From positions 806,001 through 870,000 of the forward strand of contig OZ241868.1 in assembly GCA_965202905.1 (NCBI GenBank): 64,000 nt of DNA, in the 5' to 3' direction. The position numbers and the translations under genes are program-made. This DNA comes from CAYFYS01 sp965202905 (GTDB taxonomy: Bacteria; Pseudomonadota; Alphaproteobacteria; MPNO01). Under the pieces are notes generated by a model. The model was not told where the DNA came from and made no database searches. It saw only the letters and a list, made by a program, of their open reading frames with translations. This document shows, piece by piece, positions 16,258 to 24,543 of the stretch (within the stretch, counting starts at the first letter, position 1; every line of letters begins with the position of its first letter).

Positions 16258-17505
16258 TCATGCCATCCCGCCGCGCAGGATATCCACGGGTTGGACGCGG
16301 CCAGCCTTGCGCGACGGCAGATAGGCCGCGCCGGCAGCCGAGGCGATGGCGAAGGCGAGCGCCAGCGCCACCTGGTCGGCGCCCCAGTAGATCGGCAGCG
16401 GCACGGCATCGTTGAGACCCGGCGGGGTGATGTCGATCCTGGCCAGGATCGCCATCAGCCCGTATCCGAGCCCAGTGCCCAGGATGCCGCCGGCCACGCC
16501 GATGACAATGCCTTCGGCGAGGAAAATGCGTCGGACATCGACGGCGCGGAACCCCATGGAGCGGAAGATCGCGATATCGCGCTGCTTTTCCAGCACGACG
16601 GTGGAGATGATGTTGAAGATGCCGAAGGAGGCGACGATCAGGATCGCACTGACCACGCTGTACATGATGATGTTACGGACCAGCAGCACCGACAGGACGC
16701 TCTCGGAAGCCTCCTGCCAGGGCTGAGTGCGGTAGCCAACCCGCGTTTCGATCGCCGCGGCGACCTCCCGCGCGTCATAGGGATCATCGAGCTTGGCGAT
16801 CAGCTCGTTGACCCGGTCCGGGCGGCCGAGCAGCACCTGGGCGCGCTTGAGAAGCACAAAAGCTTGGCCTTCGTCGATCGCCGTCGTCCCGGTCTCGAAC
16901 AGGCCGACGATCTTCATGGTCCGGACGACGCCGACCGGCGACGCAACGCTGATATTCTCGCCCGTGTCGGCGAAGAGCTTCTTCACCAGAGCGCGGCCAA
17001 CGATGATGCCGTTGGCGTTTGCCGCCAGCGCCTCCAGCGAGCCGGCAACGAGCTTTTCCTCCAGATCGCTGACGCCCACCATGCGCCGGGGCAGGATCCC
17101 GTTCAGCAGGACACCGTGCTCCTTGCCCGCGAAGGTGAGGATCGCCTGACCGGACAGCACCGGGGCGACACGGACCCCCGGCATCGCCTCGATCAGGGCC
17201 AGCTTTTGCTTGTAGCCTCGGATGCCGCGAGTCTCGGTGCGCGGCTTGAGACCGTCGAGCCGGACCGCACCGCCCGCGAAGGCGCGGAGCACCGGCTGCG
17301 CGGGCGGGTTGCGATACTCATCCTCGACGGTGACATGCGGCGCGGAATCCACCAGGCGGCGAATGAAGTCCTGCTCCGATCCCCGCATCAGCGCGCTGAC
17401 CGCCATGAAGAACGCGACGCCAATCGCGATCCCCAGGAGCGACATCACCGTCTGGCGCTTGCGTCCGAACAGGTGGGTGATCGCTATGCGGACGCCGAGC
17501 GGCAT
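16258..17505 (-). CDS. ABC transporter permease (MacB/FtsX-like)
   Basis: A 415-residue permease: an N-terminal TM helix (TVMSLLGIAIGVAFFMAVSALM, about residues 19-40), a periplasmic domain of about 230 residues, then three TM helices around residues 285-400, with the FtsX-fold sequence EKQRDIAIFRSMGF between TM2 and TM3. That topology is shared by MacB, LolC/E and FtsX. It starts with an ATG overlapping the adaptor stop by one base (TAATG) and is followed after ten bases by the ATPase. It probably exports a hydrophobic compound with the adaptor; the substrate is unknown. Confidence 0.92.
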   Translation of the reverse strand: MPLGVRIAITHLFGRKRQTVMSLLGIAIGVAFFMAVSALMRGSEQDFIRRLVDSAPHVTVEDEYRNPPAQPVLRAFAGGAVRLDGLKPRTETRGIRGYKQKLALIEAMPGVRVAPVLSGQAILTFAGKEHGVLLNGILPRRMVGVSDLEEKLVAGSLEALAANANGIIVGRALVKKLFADTGENISVASPVGVVRTMKIVGLFETGTTAIDEGQAFVLLKRAQVLLGRPDRVNELIAKLDDPYDAREVAAAIETRVGYRTQPWQEASESVLSVLLVRNIIMYSVVSAILIVASFGIFNIISTVVLEKQRDIAIFRSMGFRAVDVRRIFLAEGIVIGVAGGILGTGLGYGLMAILARIDITPPGLNDAVPLPIYWGADQVALALAFAIASAAGAAYLPSRKAGRVQPVDILRGGMA

Positions 17506-18515
17506 TAGAAGTTCCCGGCCTTTGCGCGGGCGCGGCGACCCTCTCTGAACCCGTTCCGGGGCTCGACCACGACCATGTCGCTTTCCGCCAGGCCGGAAGC
17601 GATCTCGACCAGCTTCTGGCCGACTACGCCGACCGTCACCGCGCGCCGGCTGAGCCGTCCGTCGACCAGCAGCCAGACCGCGCCATCGACCACCGCGGAC
17701 GCCGGCGCCAACAGCGCGTTGTCCCGCTTATCGACGATGATGTTGGCATCGGCCGTCATGCCGATCATCAGCGGCGACTCCACGGGCAACCGGATCCGCA
17801 CCCGAAAGCTGCGCGCGATCGGATCGCCCTTCGGGGTGATCTCCGTCACCGAGCCCTCCAGCGCGGCGGAGGGGAAGGCATCGGCGCGGACGATCACGCG
17901 TTGACCGGGACGAACCGCCGGAATGTCCTCCTCGTCGATTTCGGCGGTCACGCGCAACGGGTCGCAGCACGACATCCAGAACAGCGTCTCGCCGGGCTGG
18001 AAGAGCTGACCAACCTCGCCGTCCCGGCGGATGATCAGCCCGTCGGCGGGCGCCCTGAGGATCATCTCGTCGACCCGCTCACGGGCGCGCTTGAGGGCGG
18101 CCCGTGCGGTGTCGAGCTCGCTCTTGGCCTGGTCCCGCGCCGCGGCGGTGCCGATGCGGTTGCGATGAAGCGTGCTTGCCCTGTTGTACTGGGCCTCGCT
18201 GTAGCGTACCCGCGCTTCCCACTCCGTGACCGTCGCAGTCAGCACCCGGTTGTCGAGTTCGGCAAGGACGGCGCCCTTGTTCACCCGGCTGTTCTCGTCG
18301 GCAAGCAGCCGCCGCAGCCGGCCGACGATCTTGGGCGCGATCGGCAGCATCACCGTCGGCTCCACGGTGCCGGAGCCATAGACCGCGCGAACGGCGGGAC
18401 CACGGGTCGGCATAACCACATCGACCGTCAGCGGCCGCAGTTTCAGCCACGCCCCGCCGGCGGCGACTCCGACGCCCAGCAGGATCGCGGCGAGGCGCAG
18501 GATCCACTTCCTCAT
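17505..18515 (-). CDS. Efflux periplasmic adaptor (MacA/HlyD family)
   Basis: A 336-residue membrane fusion protein. The N-terminal helix (ILRLAAILLGVGVAAGGAWL) anchors it or acts as an uncleaved signal. Then come the lipoyl-like half motif PKIVGRLRRLLADENSRVNKGAVLAEL, a coiled-coil hairpin around SEAQYNRASTL to RARERVDEMIL, the second lipoyl half APADGLIIRRDGEVGQLFQPG and beta-barrel/MP domains. It bridges the inner-membrane permease to an outer-membrane channel; no TolC-type gene lies nearby. It is first in the operon. The frame runs far upstream, but the ATG at 18515 directly precedes the signal-anchor. Confidence 0.92.
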   Translation of the reverse strand: MRKWILRLAAILLGVGVAAGGAWLKLRPLTVDVVMPTRGPAVRAVYGSGTVEPTVMLPIAPKIVGRLRRLLADENSRVNKGAVLAELDNRVLTATVTEWEARVRYSEAQYNRASTLHRNRIGTAAARDQAKSELDTARAALKRARERVDEMILRAPADGLIIRRDGEVGQLFQPGETLFWMSCCDPLRVTAEIDEEDIPAVRPGQRVIVRADAFPSAALEGSVTEITPKGDPIARSFRVRIRLPVESPLMIGMTADANIIVDKRDNALLAPASAVVDGAVWLLVDGRLSRRAVTVGVVGQKLVEIASGLAESDMVVVEPRNGFREGRRARAKAGNF

Positions 18516-18642
18516 GCCCCGCACAATAGCCCGGCGCAAGCCGGATTGGACCCCATCGTCGGATTTACCGGGCCGGCGCGATCGCGGCGGATCGTCGCGC
18601 GACGGCGCGACGATCCTTACCGGGCTGCGGCCGTAATCCCGC

Positions 18643-19161
18643 TCAATCGAACAGATCCGGCTGGCCGCTTCGGCGCTTGAGCCGGTCCCGCGCGGCGACT
18701 GCGGCCTCGTCCTCGATGCGGCTGTCGCCGCGGATGTGCAGGATTTCGGCGCCCCTGTCCTGGAGCGGCGGGGTGAGCAGAAACCGGCGGTGGCATCTGC
18801 GCGGGTCTTCCTCGGCGCAGGCCAGCGCCAGGCGTTCGGAGCCGGCCCGCTCGCAGAGCGCATCGACATCGGCCTGGAAGGCGGGCCAGGCGCGCACCGC
18901 GTCCCAATCGACGGCGTCGGCCGTATCGCGCAGGCCGGGGGCGGTCGGCCGCCCCGACAGCGTCTCGCCGTACCAGGAATAGCCGATGCCGGCGGCTTCC
19001 AAGGCGGCGCGGAAGCGCTCCCGGTTGAATTGCGGGTTGAAACGCGAGAACGGCCGGCCGCGAACATCGACGATCCGCGCGATGTCGTGCTCGCGGGCGA
19101 GGCCGATGAACGTCCCGATCGGATGGCGCGAATGACCAAGAGTCCAGAGCGTGCGGCTCAT
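18643..19161 (-). CDS. DUF488 family protein
   Basis: A 172-residue protein starting MSRTLWTLGHSRHPI. DUF488 landmarks are TLGHS, VDVRGRPFSRFNPQFN, YSWYGETLSGRP and the Cys-rich CAEEDPRRCHRRFLL. The family has unknown function; the CxxxxxxxCHR segment resembles a metal or redox site. An ATG at 19161 is preferred to the start at 19200 because the family sequence begins there. It stands alone between the exporter operon and the LIV-type transporter on the same strand, with 127 bp upstream of the adaptor start. Confidence 0.88.
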   Translation of the reverse strand: MSRTLWTLGHSRHPIGTFIGLAREHDIARIVDVRGRPFSRFNPQFNRERFRAALEAAGIGYSWYGETLSGRPTAPGLRDTADAVDWDAVRAWPAFQADVDALCERAGSERLALACAEEDPRRCHRRFLLTPPLQDRGAEILHIRGDSRIEDEAAVAARDRLKRRSGQPDLFD

Positions 19162-19339
19162 AACGCGACATCCACGGGAAACCAGCCTCCCCTGACACAA
19201 TGCGGCGGAGAACCGTCACGTCGTTCGCCGCCCTGCTTGAGCGCCGCGCCACTCACCCGAAACCGGAGGCCCGAGACCGGCGGCCGCGCGCCTGACGATC
19301 TCGATCATCTCTCCGCCCCTTGCCGGAGCAGCCGAACCG

Positions 19340-20056
19340 TCAAACCCCGAGATAGCGGTGCTGGATTTCCGCGCCGTCGCGCAGCGCCGCGGAATCGCCC
19401 TGCCAGACGACCTGGCCGCGCTCAACGATGAAATGGCGGTCGCCGATCCGGGTCAGCGCCTCGACCGATTTATCGATCACCAGGATCGACTGGCCGGCCG
19501 CCTTGAGGCCCGCCAGGCATTTCCAGATCTCGGCGCGGACCAGCGGCGCCAGCCCCTCGGTCGCCTCATCGAGGATCAAGAGCCTGGGGTTGGTCATCAG
19601 CGCCCGGCCGACCGCCAGCATCTGCTGCTCGCCGCCGGAGAGCTGAACGCCCATGTTGCCGGCGCGCTCGGCGAGGCCGGGGAAGAGATCGAAGACCCGG
19701 TCCAAGGTCCAGGGGTTGGCGTTGCCGGCCCGGTTGGCGGCGGTCGCCACGAGGTTCTCCCGGACGGTGAGGTTAGGAAAGATCTGCCGCCCTTCGGGGA
19801 CCAGACCGAGTCCTTTCTGGCCGATCCGATAGGAGGCGGCGCCGCGGATCTCGTCGCCTTCGAACCGGATCGAGCCGGCGCTGGTCGGCGTCAGCCCCAT
19901 GATCGAGCGGATGGTCGTCGTCTTGCCCATTCCGTTGCGGCCCATCAGGGTGACCACCTCCCCGGCGTCGACCGAGAACGTCATACCGAACAGCACCTGG
20001 GAGGCGCCGTAGGCGGTCTCGAGATCCTTCACCTCAAGCAACGGGTTCGTCCTCAT
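19340..20056 (-). CDS. livF: Branched-chain-amino-acid-type ABC transporter ATPase (LivF)
   Basis: A 238-residue ATPase: Walker A GRNGMGKTT near residue 38, signature LSGGEQQMLAVGRAL, Walker B RLLILDEATEGL, and a LivF-style C-terminus (VWQGDSAALRDG...RYLGV). It pairs with LivG to drive uptake through LivHM. The start at 20056 overlaps the 3' end of livG by 23 bp, giving tight coupling. It is the last of five co-directional genes (K-H-M-G-F). The system imports an amino acid, amide or short acid; the substrate is not readable here. Confidence 0.93.
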   Translation of the reverse strand: MRTNPLLEVKDLETAYGASQVLFGMTFSVDAGEVVTLMGRNGMGKTTTIRSIMGLTPTSAGSIRFEGDEIRGAASYRIGQKGLGLVPEGRQIFPNLTVRENLVATAANRAGNANPWTLDRVFDLFPGLAERAGNMGVQLSGGEQQMLAVGRALMTNPRLLILDEATEGLAPLVRAEIWKCLAGLKAAGQSILVIDKSVEALTRIGDRHFIVERGQVVWQGDSAALRDGAEIQHRYLGV

Positions 20057-20795
20057 CGCCGAGATAGGCCGCGCGCACCGTGGCGTTGGCGCGGATCGTC
20101 TTCGGCGCGCCGGTGGCGATCGCCTGCCCGTAGACCAGCACCGTGATGCGATCGGCCAGCGCGAAGACGGTGTCCATGTCGTGCTCGATCAGCAGCATCG
20201 AGTAGTCGCCCTTGAGGGACGCCAGGAACCTGGTCATTTGCTGGGAGTCCTCGGGCCCCATCCCGGCGGTCGGCTCGTCGAGCAGCAGTAGCTTCGGGCC
20301 CGTGGCGAGCGCCATCGCGATCTCGAGCTGGCGCTGCTCGCCGTGGGCGAGATTGGCCGCGATCACGCCGGCGCGCGCGCCGAGACCGACGCGGCCGAGG
20401 ATCTCGCGCGCCGGCCGGTTCAGCGCCTCGTCGCTGAGCGCCGGGCGCCACATCCGGAAGCTGTGCCCGGAATGCGCCTGGATCGACAGCGCCACGTTCT
20501 CGAGCGCGGTGAAATTCCTGAAGATCGAGGTGATCTGGAACGACCGCGCGAGCCCGGCGTGCGAGCGCGCCGGCGCGTTGAACCCGGTGATGTCCTCGCC
20601 GTCGAACAGGATGCGGCCGCTGTCCGGCGCGATCATGCCCGAGAGCTGGGCCACGAAGGTGGTCTTGCCGGCCCCGTTGGGTCCGATCACGGCATGGATC
20701 TCGCCCGGCATGACCTCGAAATCGAGGTTCTCGGTCGCGATCACCCCGCCGAAATGCTTGTTCAGCCCCTCGACCTTGAGGATCGGTTCAGCCAT
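20034..20795 (-). CDS. livG: Branched-chain-amino-acid-type ABC transporter ATPase (LivG)
   Basis: A 253-residue ATPase with Walker A GPNGAGKTT near residue 37, the LivG-specific FDGEDITGFNAPARSHAGLARSFQ stretch, signature LAHGEQRQLEIAMAL (HGEQ instead of SGGQ, normal for LivG) and Walker B LLLLDEPTAGM. The C-terminus ends AAYLGDEDEPVA. It overlaps livM by eight bases upstream and livF by 23 bases downstream, consistent with one polycistronic message. The H-loop is seen as LLIEHDMD. Confidence 0.93.
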   Translation of the reverse strand: MAEPILKVEGLNKHFGGVIATENLDFEVMPGEIHAVIGPNGAGKTTFVAQLSGMIAPDSGRILFDGEDITGFNAPARSHAGLARSFQITSIFRNFTALENVALSIQAHSGHSFRMWRPALSDEALNRPAREILGRVGLGARAGVIAANLAHGEQRQLEIAMALATGPKLLLLDEPTAGMGPEDSQQMTRFLASLKGDYSMLLIEHDMDTVFALADRITVLVYGQAIATGAPKTIRANATVRAAYLGDEDEPVA

Positions 20796-21756
20796 TGTCC
20801 GACCGGCCGCCCGGTATCAGCCCCCACAGCCCCTGCTTGGCGAACAGCACGAGGATGACCAGGAGCGGGCCGAAGATGAAATGCCAGTTCTCGCCCGAGC
20901 CGGAGACGACCAGCTCCATCACCTCGGGCACCCATTCCTCGAACAGCAGATAGGCCGCCGCGCCGAAGGCCGGTCCGAACAGCGAGCCCATGCCGCCGAC
21001 CAGCACCATGATCATGATCTCGCCCGAACGGAACCAGTGCATGAACTCGGGCGTGACGAACTCGGTGAGGTTGGCGAGCAGGGCGCCGGCGACGCCGCAC
21101 ATCGTTCCCGAGATCACGAAGGCGGTGAGCTTGTAGCGGAACGTCGGGAAGCCGATCGCCTGCATCCGGTCCTCGTTGGAATGGCAGCCGCGCACGACCA
21201 TGCCGAAGCGTGAGTTGATCAGCCGGTGCATCAGATAGATGCAGACGATCAGGAAGACGAGGATGAGGTAGTAGAGATTGACTTCCTCGTAGAGATCGAA
21301 GCCCGCGAAAAACTCGCTACGGTCGGAGTTGAGCCCGTCGTCCCCGCCATATTCTTCCAGGCTGATGCCCAGGAAGTAGAGCATCTGGGTGAGCGCCAGC
21401 GTGATCATGATGAAGTAGATCCCGCGGGTCCTGAGGCAGATCGCGCCGATGACCAGGGCGACCAGCGCGGAGCCCGCGATGGCGGCCGCGAATTGAAGCC
21501 ATCCGTTGGTCACCCCGTAGAACGACGAGATACCGACGGCGTAGGCGCCGAGACCGAGATAGGCGGCATGTCCGAAGCTGATCATGCCGCCGAAGCCGAG
21601 GATGAGATCCAGGCTCACCGCGGCGATCGCAAAGATCATGATGCGGGCGAAGAGGGTGACGTAGAAGTCGGCGTCCGCCGCCCCGGCGATCGGCGGCACC
21701 GCCGCCAGGACGACGATACCGGCAATCACGACCCAAAGCTTGGTGCGGTTCAGCAC
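20788..21756 (-). CDS. livM: Branched-chain-amino-acid-type ABC transporter permease (LivM)
   Basis: A 322-residue inner-membrane permease starting at a GTG four bases after livH. It has about ten hydrophobic segments and the LivM signature DLILGFGGMISFGHAAYLGLGAYAV near residue 50, with NEDRMQAIGFPTFRYKLTAFVISG forming the cytoplasmic EAA-type coupling loop around residue 195. It partners LivH to form the pore. Compared with textbook LivM it lacks the long N-terminal extension of enterobacteria, which is usual in Alphaproteobacteria. Confidence 0.93.
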   Translation of the reverse strand: MLNRTKLWVVIAGIVVLAAVPPIAGAADADFYVTLFARIMIFAIAAVSLDLILGFGGMISFGHAAYLGLGAYAVGISSFYGVTNGWLQFAAAIAGSALVALVIGAICLRTRGIYFIMITLALTQMLYFLGISLEEYGGDDGLNSDRSEFFAGFDLYEEVNLYYLILVFLIVCIYLMHRLINSRFGMVVRGCHSNEDRMQAIGFPTFRYKLTAFVISGTMCGVAGALLANLTEFVTPEFMHWFRSGEIMIMVLVGGMGSLFGPAFGAAAYLLFEEWVPEVMELVVSGSGENWHFIFGPLLVILVLFAKQGLWGLIPGGRSDNG

Positions 21757-21760
21757 GGCG

Positions 21761-22684
21761 TCACCCCGTTTTCGCCGGGAACATGCCCTCGGGCTTGAAG
21801 AACAAGACCGCGGCCATCAGGACGTAGATCAGCATCGAGGCGACCGCCGGCCCGGCCGTCTGGGCGGAGTCCTCGCTGATGAAACTCGTCATCGCGAACG
21901 GCAGGATCGAACGGCCCACGACCTCGACGATGCCGACCAGCACCGAGGCGATCACCGCCCCGCGCACCGAGCCGATGCCGCCGATGACGATGACCACGAA
22001 GGCCAGGATGAGCATGTCCTCGCCCATGCCCGGCTCGACCGATTGCAATGGCCCGGCCATCAGCCCGGCGAACCCGGCGAGGATCGCGCCCAGACCGAAG
22101 ACCAGCGTGTAGAGGAGCTGAATGTTGATCCCCAGCGCGCCCACCATCGGCCGGTTGCTCGCGCCGGCGCGGATCAGCATGCCCATCCGGGTTCGCGTGA
22201 TCAGCAGAAACAGCGCGAGCCCGACCGCAAGCCCGACGACGATGATCGCGATTCGGAACAGCGGATAGGGCGCATCGGGCAGGATTTCCACGCTGCCGTC
22301 GAGGAAGTCCGGCACCGGCATCGGCTGGCTCTCCGCCCCCCAGACCAGCCGCACCGACTCGTTGAAGAACAGCAGCAGCCCGAAGGTTGCCAGCACCTGG
22401 TCCATGTGGTCGCGGTCGTACATCGTGCGCAGCGCGATCACCTCGATCAGGATCCCGCTGACCAGGGCCATTGGAACCATGACGACGATCGCGATCAGGA
22501 AGTTGTCGGTCCAGGAATACAGCGTGGCGGCGTAGTAGGCGCCCAGCATGAAAAGCGAGCCGTGCGCCAGATTGACCACGTTCATGATGCCCAGCACCAG
22601 CGTCAGCCCGGCGGATACCAGAAACAGGAATACGCCGAACTGGACGCCGTTCAGGGTTTGCTCGACCAGCAGAAGCCATGTCAT
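21761..22684 (-). CDS. livH: Branched-chain-amino-acid-type ABC transporter permease (LivH)
   Basis: A 307-residue permease, starting MTWLLLVEQTLNGVQFGVFLFLVSAGLTLVLG. This and NLAHGSLFMLGAYYA are the LivH hallmarks. Eight or so TM segments follow, with the coupling loop SNRPMVGALGINIQLLYTLVFGLG near residue 180. The spacing to livM is four bases and the preceding gene encodes the binding protein, 97 bp away. It forms the translocation path with LivM. Confidence 0.93.
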   Translation of the reverse strand: MTWLLLVEQTLNGVQFGVFLFLVSAGLTLVLGIMNVVNLAHGSLFMLGAYYAATLYSWTDNFLIAIVVMVPMALVSGILIEVIALRTMYDRDHMDQVLATFGLLLFFNESVRLVWGAESQPMPVPDFLDGSVEILPDAPYPLFRIAIIVVGLAVGLALFLLITRTRMGMLIRAGASNRPMVGALGINIQLLYTLVFGLGAILAGFAGLMAGPLQSVEPGMGEDMLILAFVVIVIGGIGSVRGAVIASVLVGIVEVVGRSILPFAMTSFISEDSAQTAGPAVASMLIYVLMAAVLFFKPEGMFPAKTG

Positions 22685-22781
22685 CGTCGAGAGACTTTGA
22701 TTCGGATTGGATCGATTCGTGGTGCGGACCGCGGCGGGGATGCGGCCGCATCCCCGCCGCGCCGACCTGTCCGGCGGACGC

Positions 22782-23954
22782 CTACCACTTCATCTTGCAC
22801 TGCTTGTAGTACGCATCCTTGTGGTTCTCGAGTACGACGCCGGTAGTGATGATCTCCGGATCTCCGTTGGCGTCGGCCCGTACTTCCCGGCGATAGAAAT
22901 TCTGGATCGGGATGTGGTTCGTGTTGTAGGCGAACTTGCCGCGCACCGAGGCGAAGTCGGCCTTCTCCATCGCCTCGATCATGCCCCGGACATCGGAAAG
23001 GTCGCCGCCGACCGCCTTGACCCCGCTGTCGACCAGGAGCGGCATGTCATAGGCCTGCGCCGCGAACATCGAGGGGTGGTAGCCGTACTTGGCCTTGAAA
23101 TCCTCGATGAAACGCTGGTTCACCGGATCCTTGGAGCTGTTGTTCCAGTACGACGTGTGGTAGGTGCCGATCGCCGCCTTGCCGTGGCCCTTGAGGGTCA
23201 TGTAGTCCACGGTGAAGACCGAATAGAACGGGATCGTCTCATGCAGGCCGGCGGCCCGGTACTGCTTGATGAAGGCGATGCCCATCGGCCCCGGCACGAA
23301 GCCGAACAGCGCGGTCGGCTTGACCGCGCGGATCTGCGAGATTTCGGCTTGGTAGTCGCGCTGGCCGAGGCGGTAGAGGATGCGCCCCGTGACGTTGCCC
23401 TTATAGGTCCGCTCGAACCCGTTCAGCATGTCCTTGCCGGCCTGGTAGTTGGCCGAGATCAGGAACACGTTGTCGAGGTTCTCGAGGTTCATGAGCTGAC
23501 CCATCGCCTCGGGCGTCTGGTCGTTGTTCCACGAGGTCGAGAAGAAATAGGGGCTGCAGTTCTTCCCGGCCATCGCCGACCAGCCGGCGTTGGTGCTGAT
23601 CAGGATCTTCTTGGACCGGATGACCCGGCGCTGCACCGCGGCCAGGACGTTCGACCAGGTGATCCCGGCGATGATGTGGGCCTTGTCCTTCTTGAGCATC
23701 TTGTCGGCCTGCTGACGGCCGACATCGGGCTTCCGCTGGTCGTCGCCGTAGATCATCTCGACGTCCAGGCCGCCGATCTTGCGGCCGAGATGATCCAGCG
23801 CAAGCTCCACCGCGTCCTTCTGGTGCTTGCCGTAGATCGCGGCGCCGCCGGAGAAGGTGTTGATGAAGCCGATGCGAATCTCTTTGTCCTGGGCGAAAGC
23901 CTGGGATGCGACCAACGCGGCCGCCGAAGCCGTCAGCGCAATGCGAAACCTCAT
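22782..23954 (-). CDS. ABC transporter substrate-binding protein (LivK type)
   Basis: A 390-residue periplasmic binding protein with an N-terminal Sec signal (FRIALTASAAALVASQAFAQ, cleavage after AFA). The mature part begins KEIRIGFINTFSGGAAIYG, the type I periplasmic fold, and includes YGDDQRKPDVGRQQADKML and AGITWSNVLAAVQ. A strong ribosome site GGGAGGTG precedes the ATG at 23954, fitting its need for excess over the permease. The upstream open frame to 25463 is a shadow of the amidase gene. It belongs to the subgroup often found with amide or aromatic-acid catabolic genes; the AtzG-AtzE genes lie directly opposite. Confidence 0.93.
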   Translation of the reverse strand: MRFRIALTASAAALVASQAFAQDKEIRIGFINTFSGGAAIYGKHQKDAVELALDHLGRKIGGLDVEMIYGDDQRKPDVGRQQADKMLKKDKAHIIAGITWSNVLAAVQRRVIRSKKILISTNAGWSAMAGKNCSPYFFSTSWNNDQTPEAMGQLMNLENLDNVFLISANYQAGKDMLNGFERTYKGNVTGRILYRLGQRDYQAEISQIRAVKPTALFGFVPGPMGIAFIKQYRAAGLHETIPFYSVFTVDYMTLKGHGKAAIGTYHTSYWNNSSKDPVNQRFIEDFKAKYGYHPSMFAAQAYDMPLLVDSGVKAVGGDLSDVRGMIEAMEKADFASVRGKFAYNTNHIPIQNFYRREVRADANGDPEIITTGVVLENHKDAYYKQCKMKW

Positions 23955-24351
23955 GACACCTCCCGGTCTGGCTGTTGAGATTTTGTTGGCGACAAATTCC
24001 ACCCCGCGGGCCGAATTGTCAAACCCCGAACAGAGCGGCGCGCCGCCTGTTCGGCCGACGCCCGGAGCCCGGCTGCGCCGGGCCGGCGACCGCGCGCCTC
24101 GTCCTCGACCACGCGCCGCTAGGCATCGATCGACTCGTCGGGACGGAACGGCGCCGCCGCGGGGTGGCTGTCGCCCATGAACGGGACAGGGCGGCGGCCG
24201 CCACGGAGCTCGGAACGGTCTCGCTCGACGGCCCGTCCTTCGCCTTCGAGTCTGCCGACGAGTCTGCCGACGAATCTGCCGAAGATCGGGCTGGAGCCCG
24301 ATCCGCCGGCTCGTGTAGTTTTGCGGCGCAGAAGCTTCGGGAAAGCGCAGA
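23955..24351. other. Divergent intergenic region between the LIV importer and atzG
   Basis: This 397-bp gap must hold both promoters but no clear sigma-70 boxes stand out. At 24248-24283 there are three 12-bp units (GAGTCTGCCGAC twice exactly, then one with changes). The short ORFs in it have no recognisable family. Confidence 0.5.
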
Positions 24352-24543
24352 GTGGCGGACAAGCCAATCGGGGATGTCGACGCGTTCGTCGAGCACGGCG
24401 CGGCGGTGCTGGGTGTCACGCTCGATCCGGCGGTGCGTGAGGCCGTGATCGCCAACTTCAAGCTGTTCGTCGGCTTGGCCGACGCGATCGAAGGATTCGA
24501 GGAGCCGGAGACGCAGGACCCGGCGGCGGTCTTCCGGCCATGA
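24352..24543 (+). CDS. AtzG-like small subunit (DUF4089)
   Basis: A 63-residue helical protein from a GTG start. It reads DVDAFVEHGAAVLGVTLDPAVREAVIANFKLF, then LADAIEGFE, the pattern of the small AtzG-type partner that copurifies with AtzE amidohydrolases and stabilises them. Its stop overlaps the amidase start by four bases (ATGA), the usual arrangement. In the cyanuric-acid pathway the AtzE-AtzG complex deaminates 1-carboxybiuret; no cyanuric acid hydrolase (AtzD) or allophanate hydrolase (AtzF) gene is nearby, so the substrate here may differ. Confidence 0.85.
   Translation: MADKPIGDVDAFVEHGAAVLGVTLDPAVREAVIANFKLFVGLADAIEGFEEPETQDPAAVFRP

Noticed and set aside
24119..24367. Minus-strand ORF in the LIV-atzG gap with a GDSHPA segment like an FAD monooxygenase
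   Set aside because: Only one short stretch is similar, the rest is low complexity, and it lies across the expected promoters.
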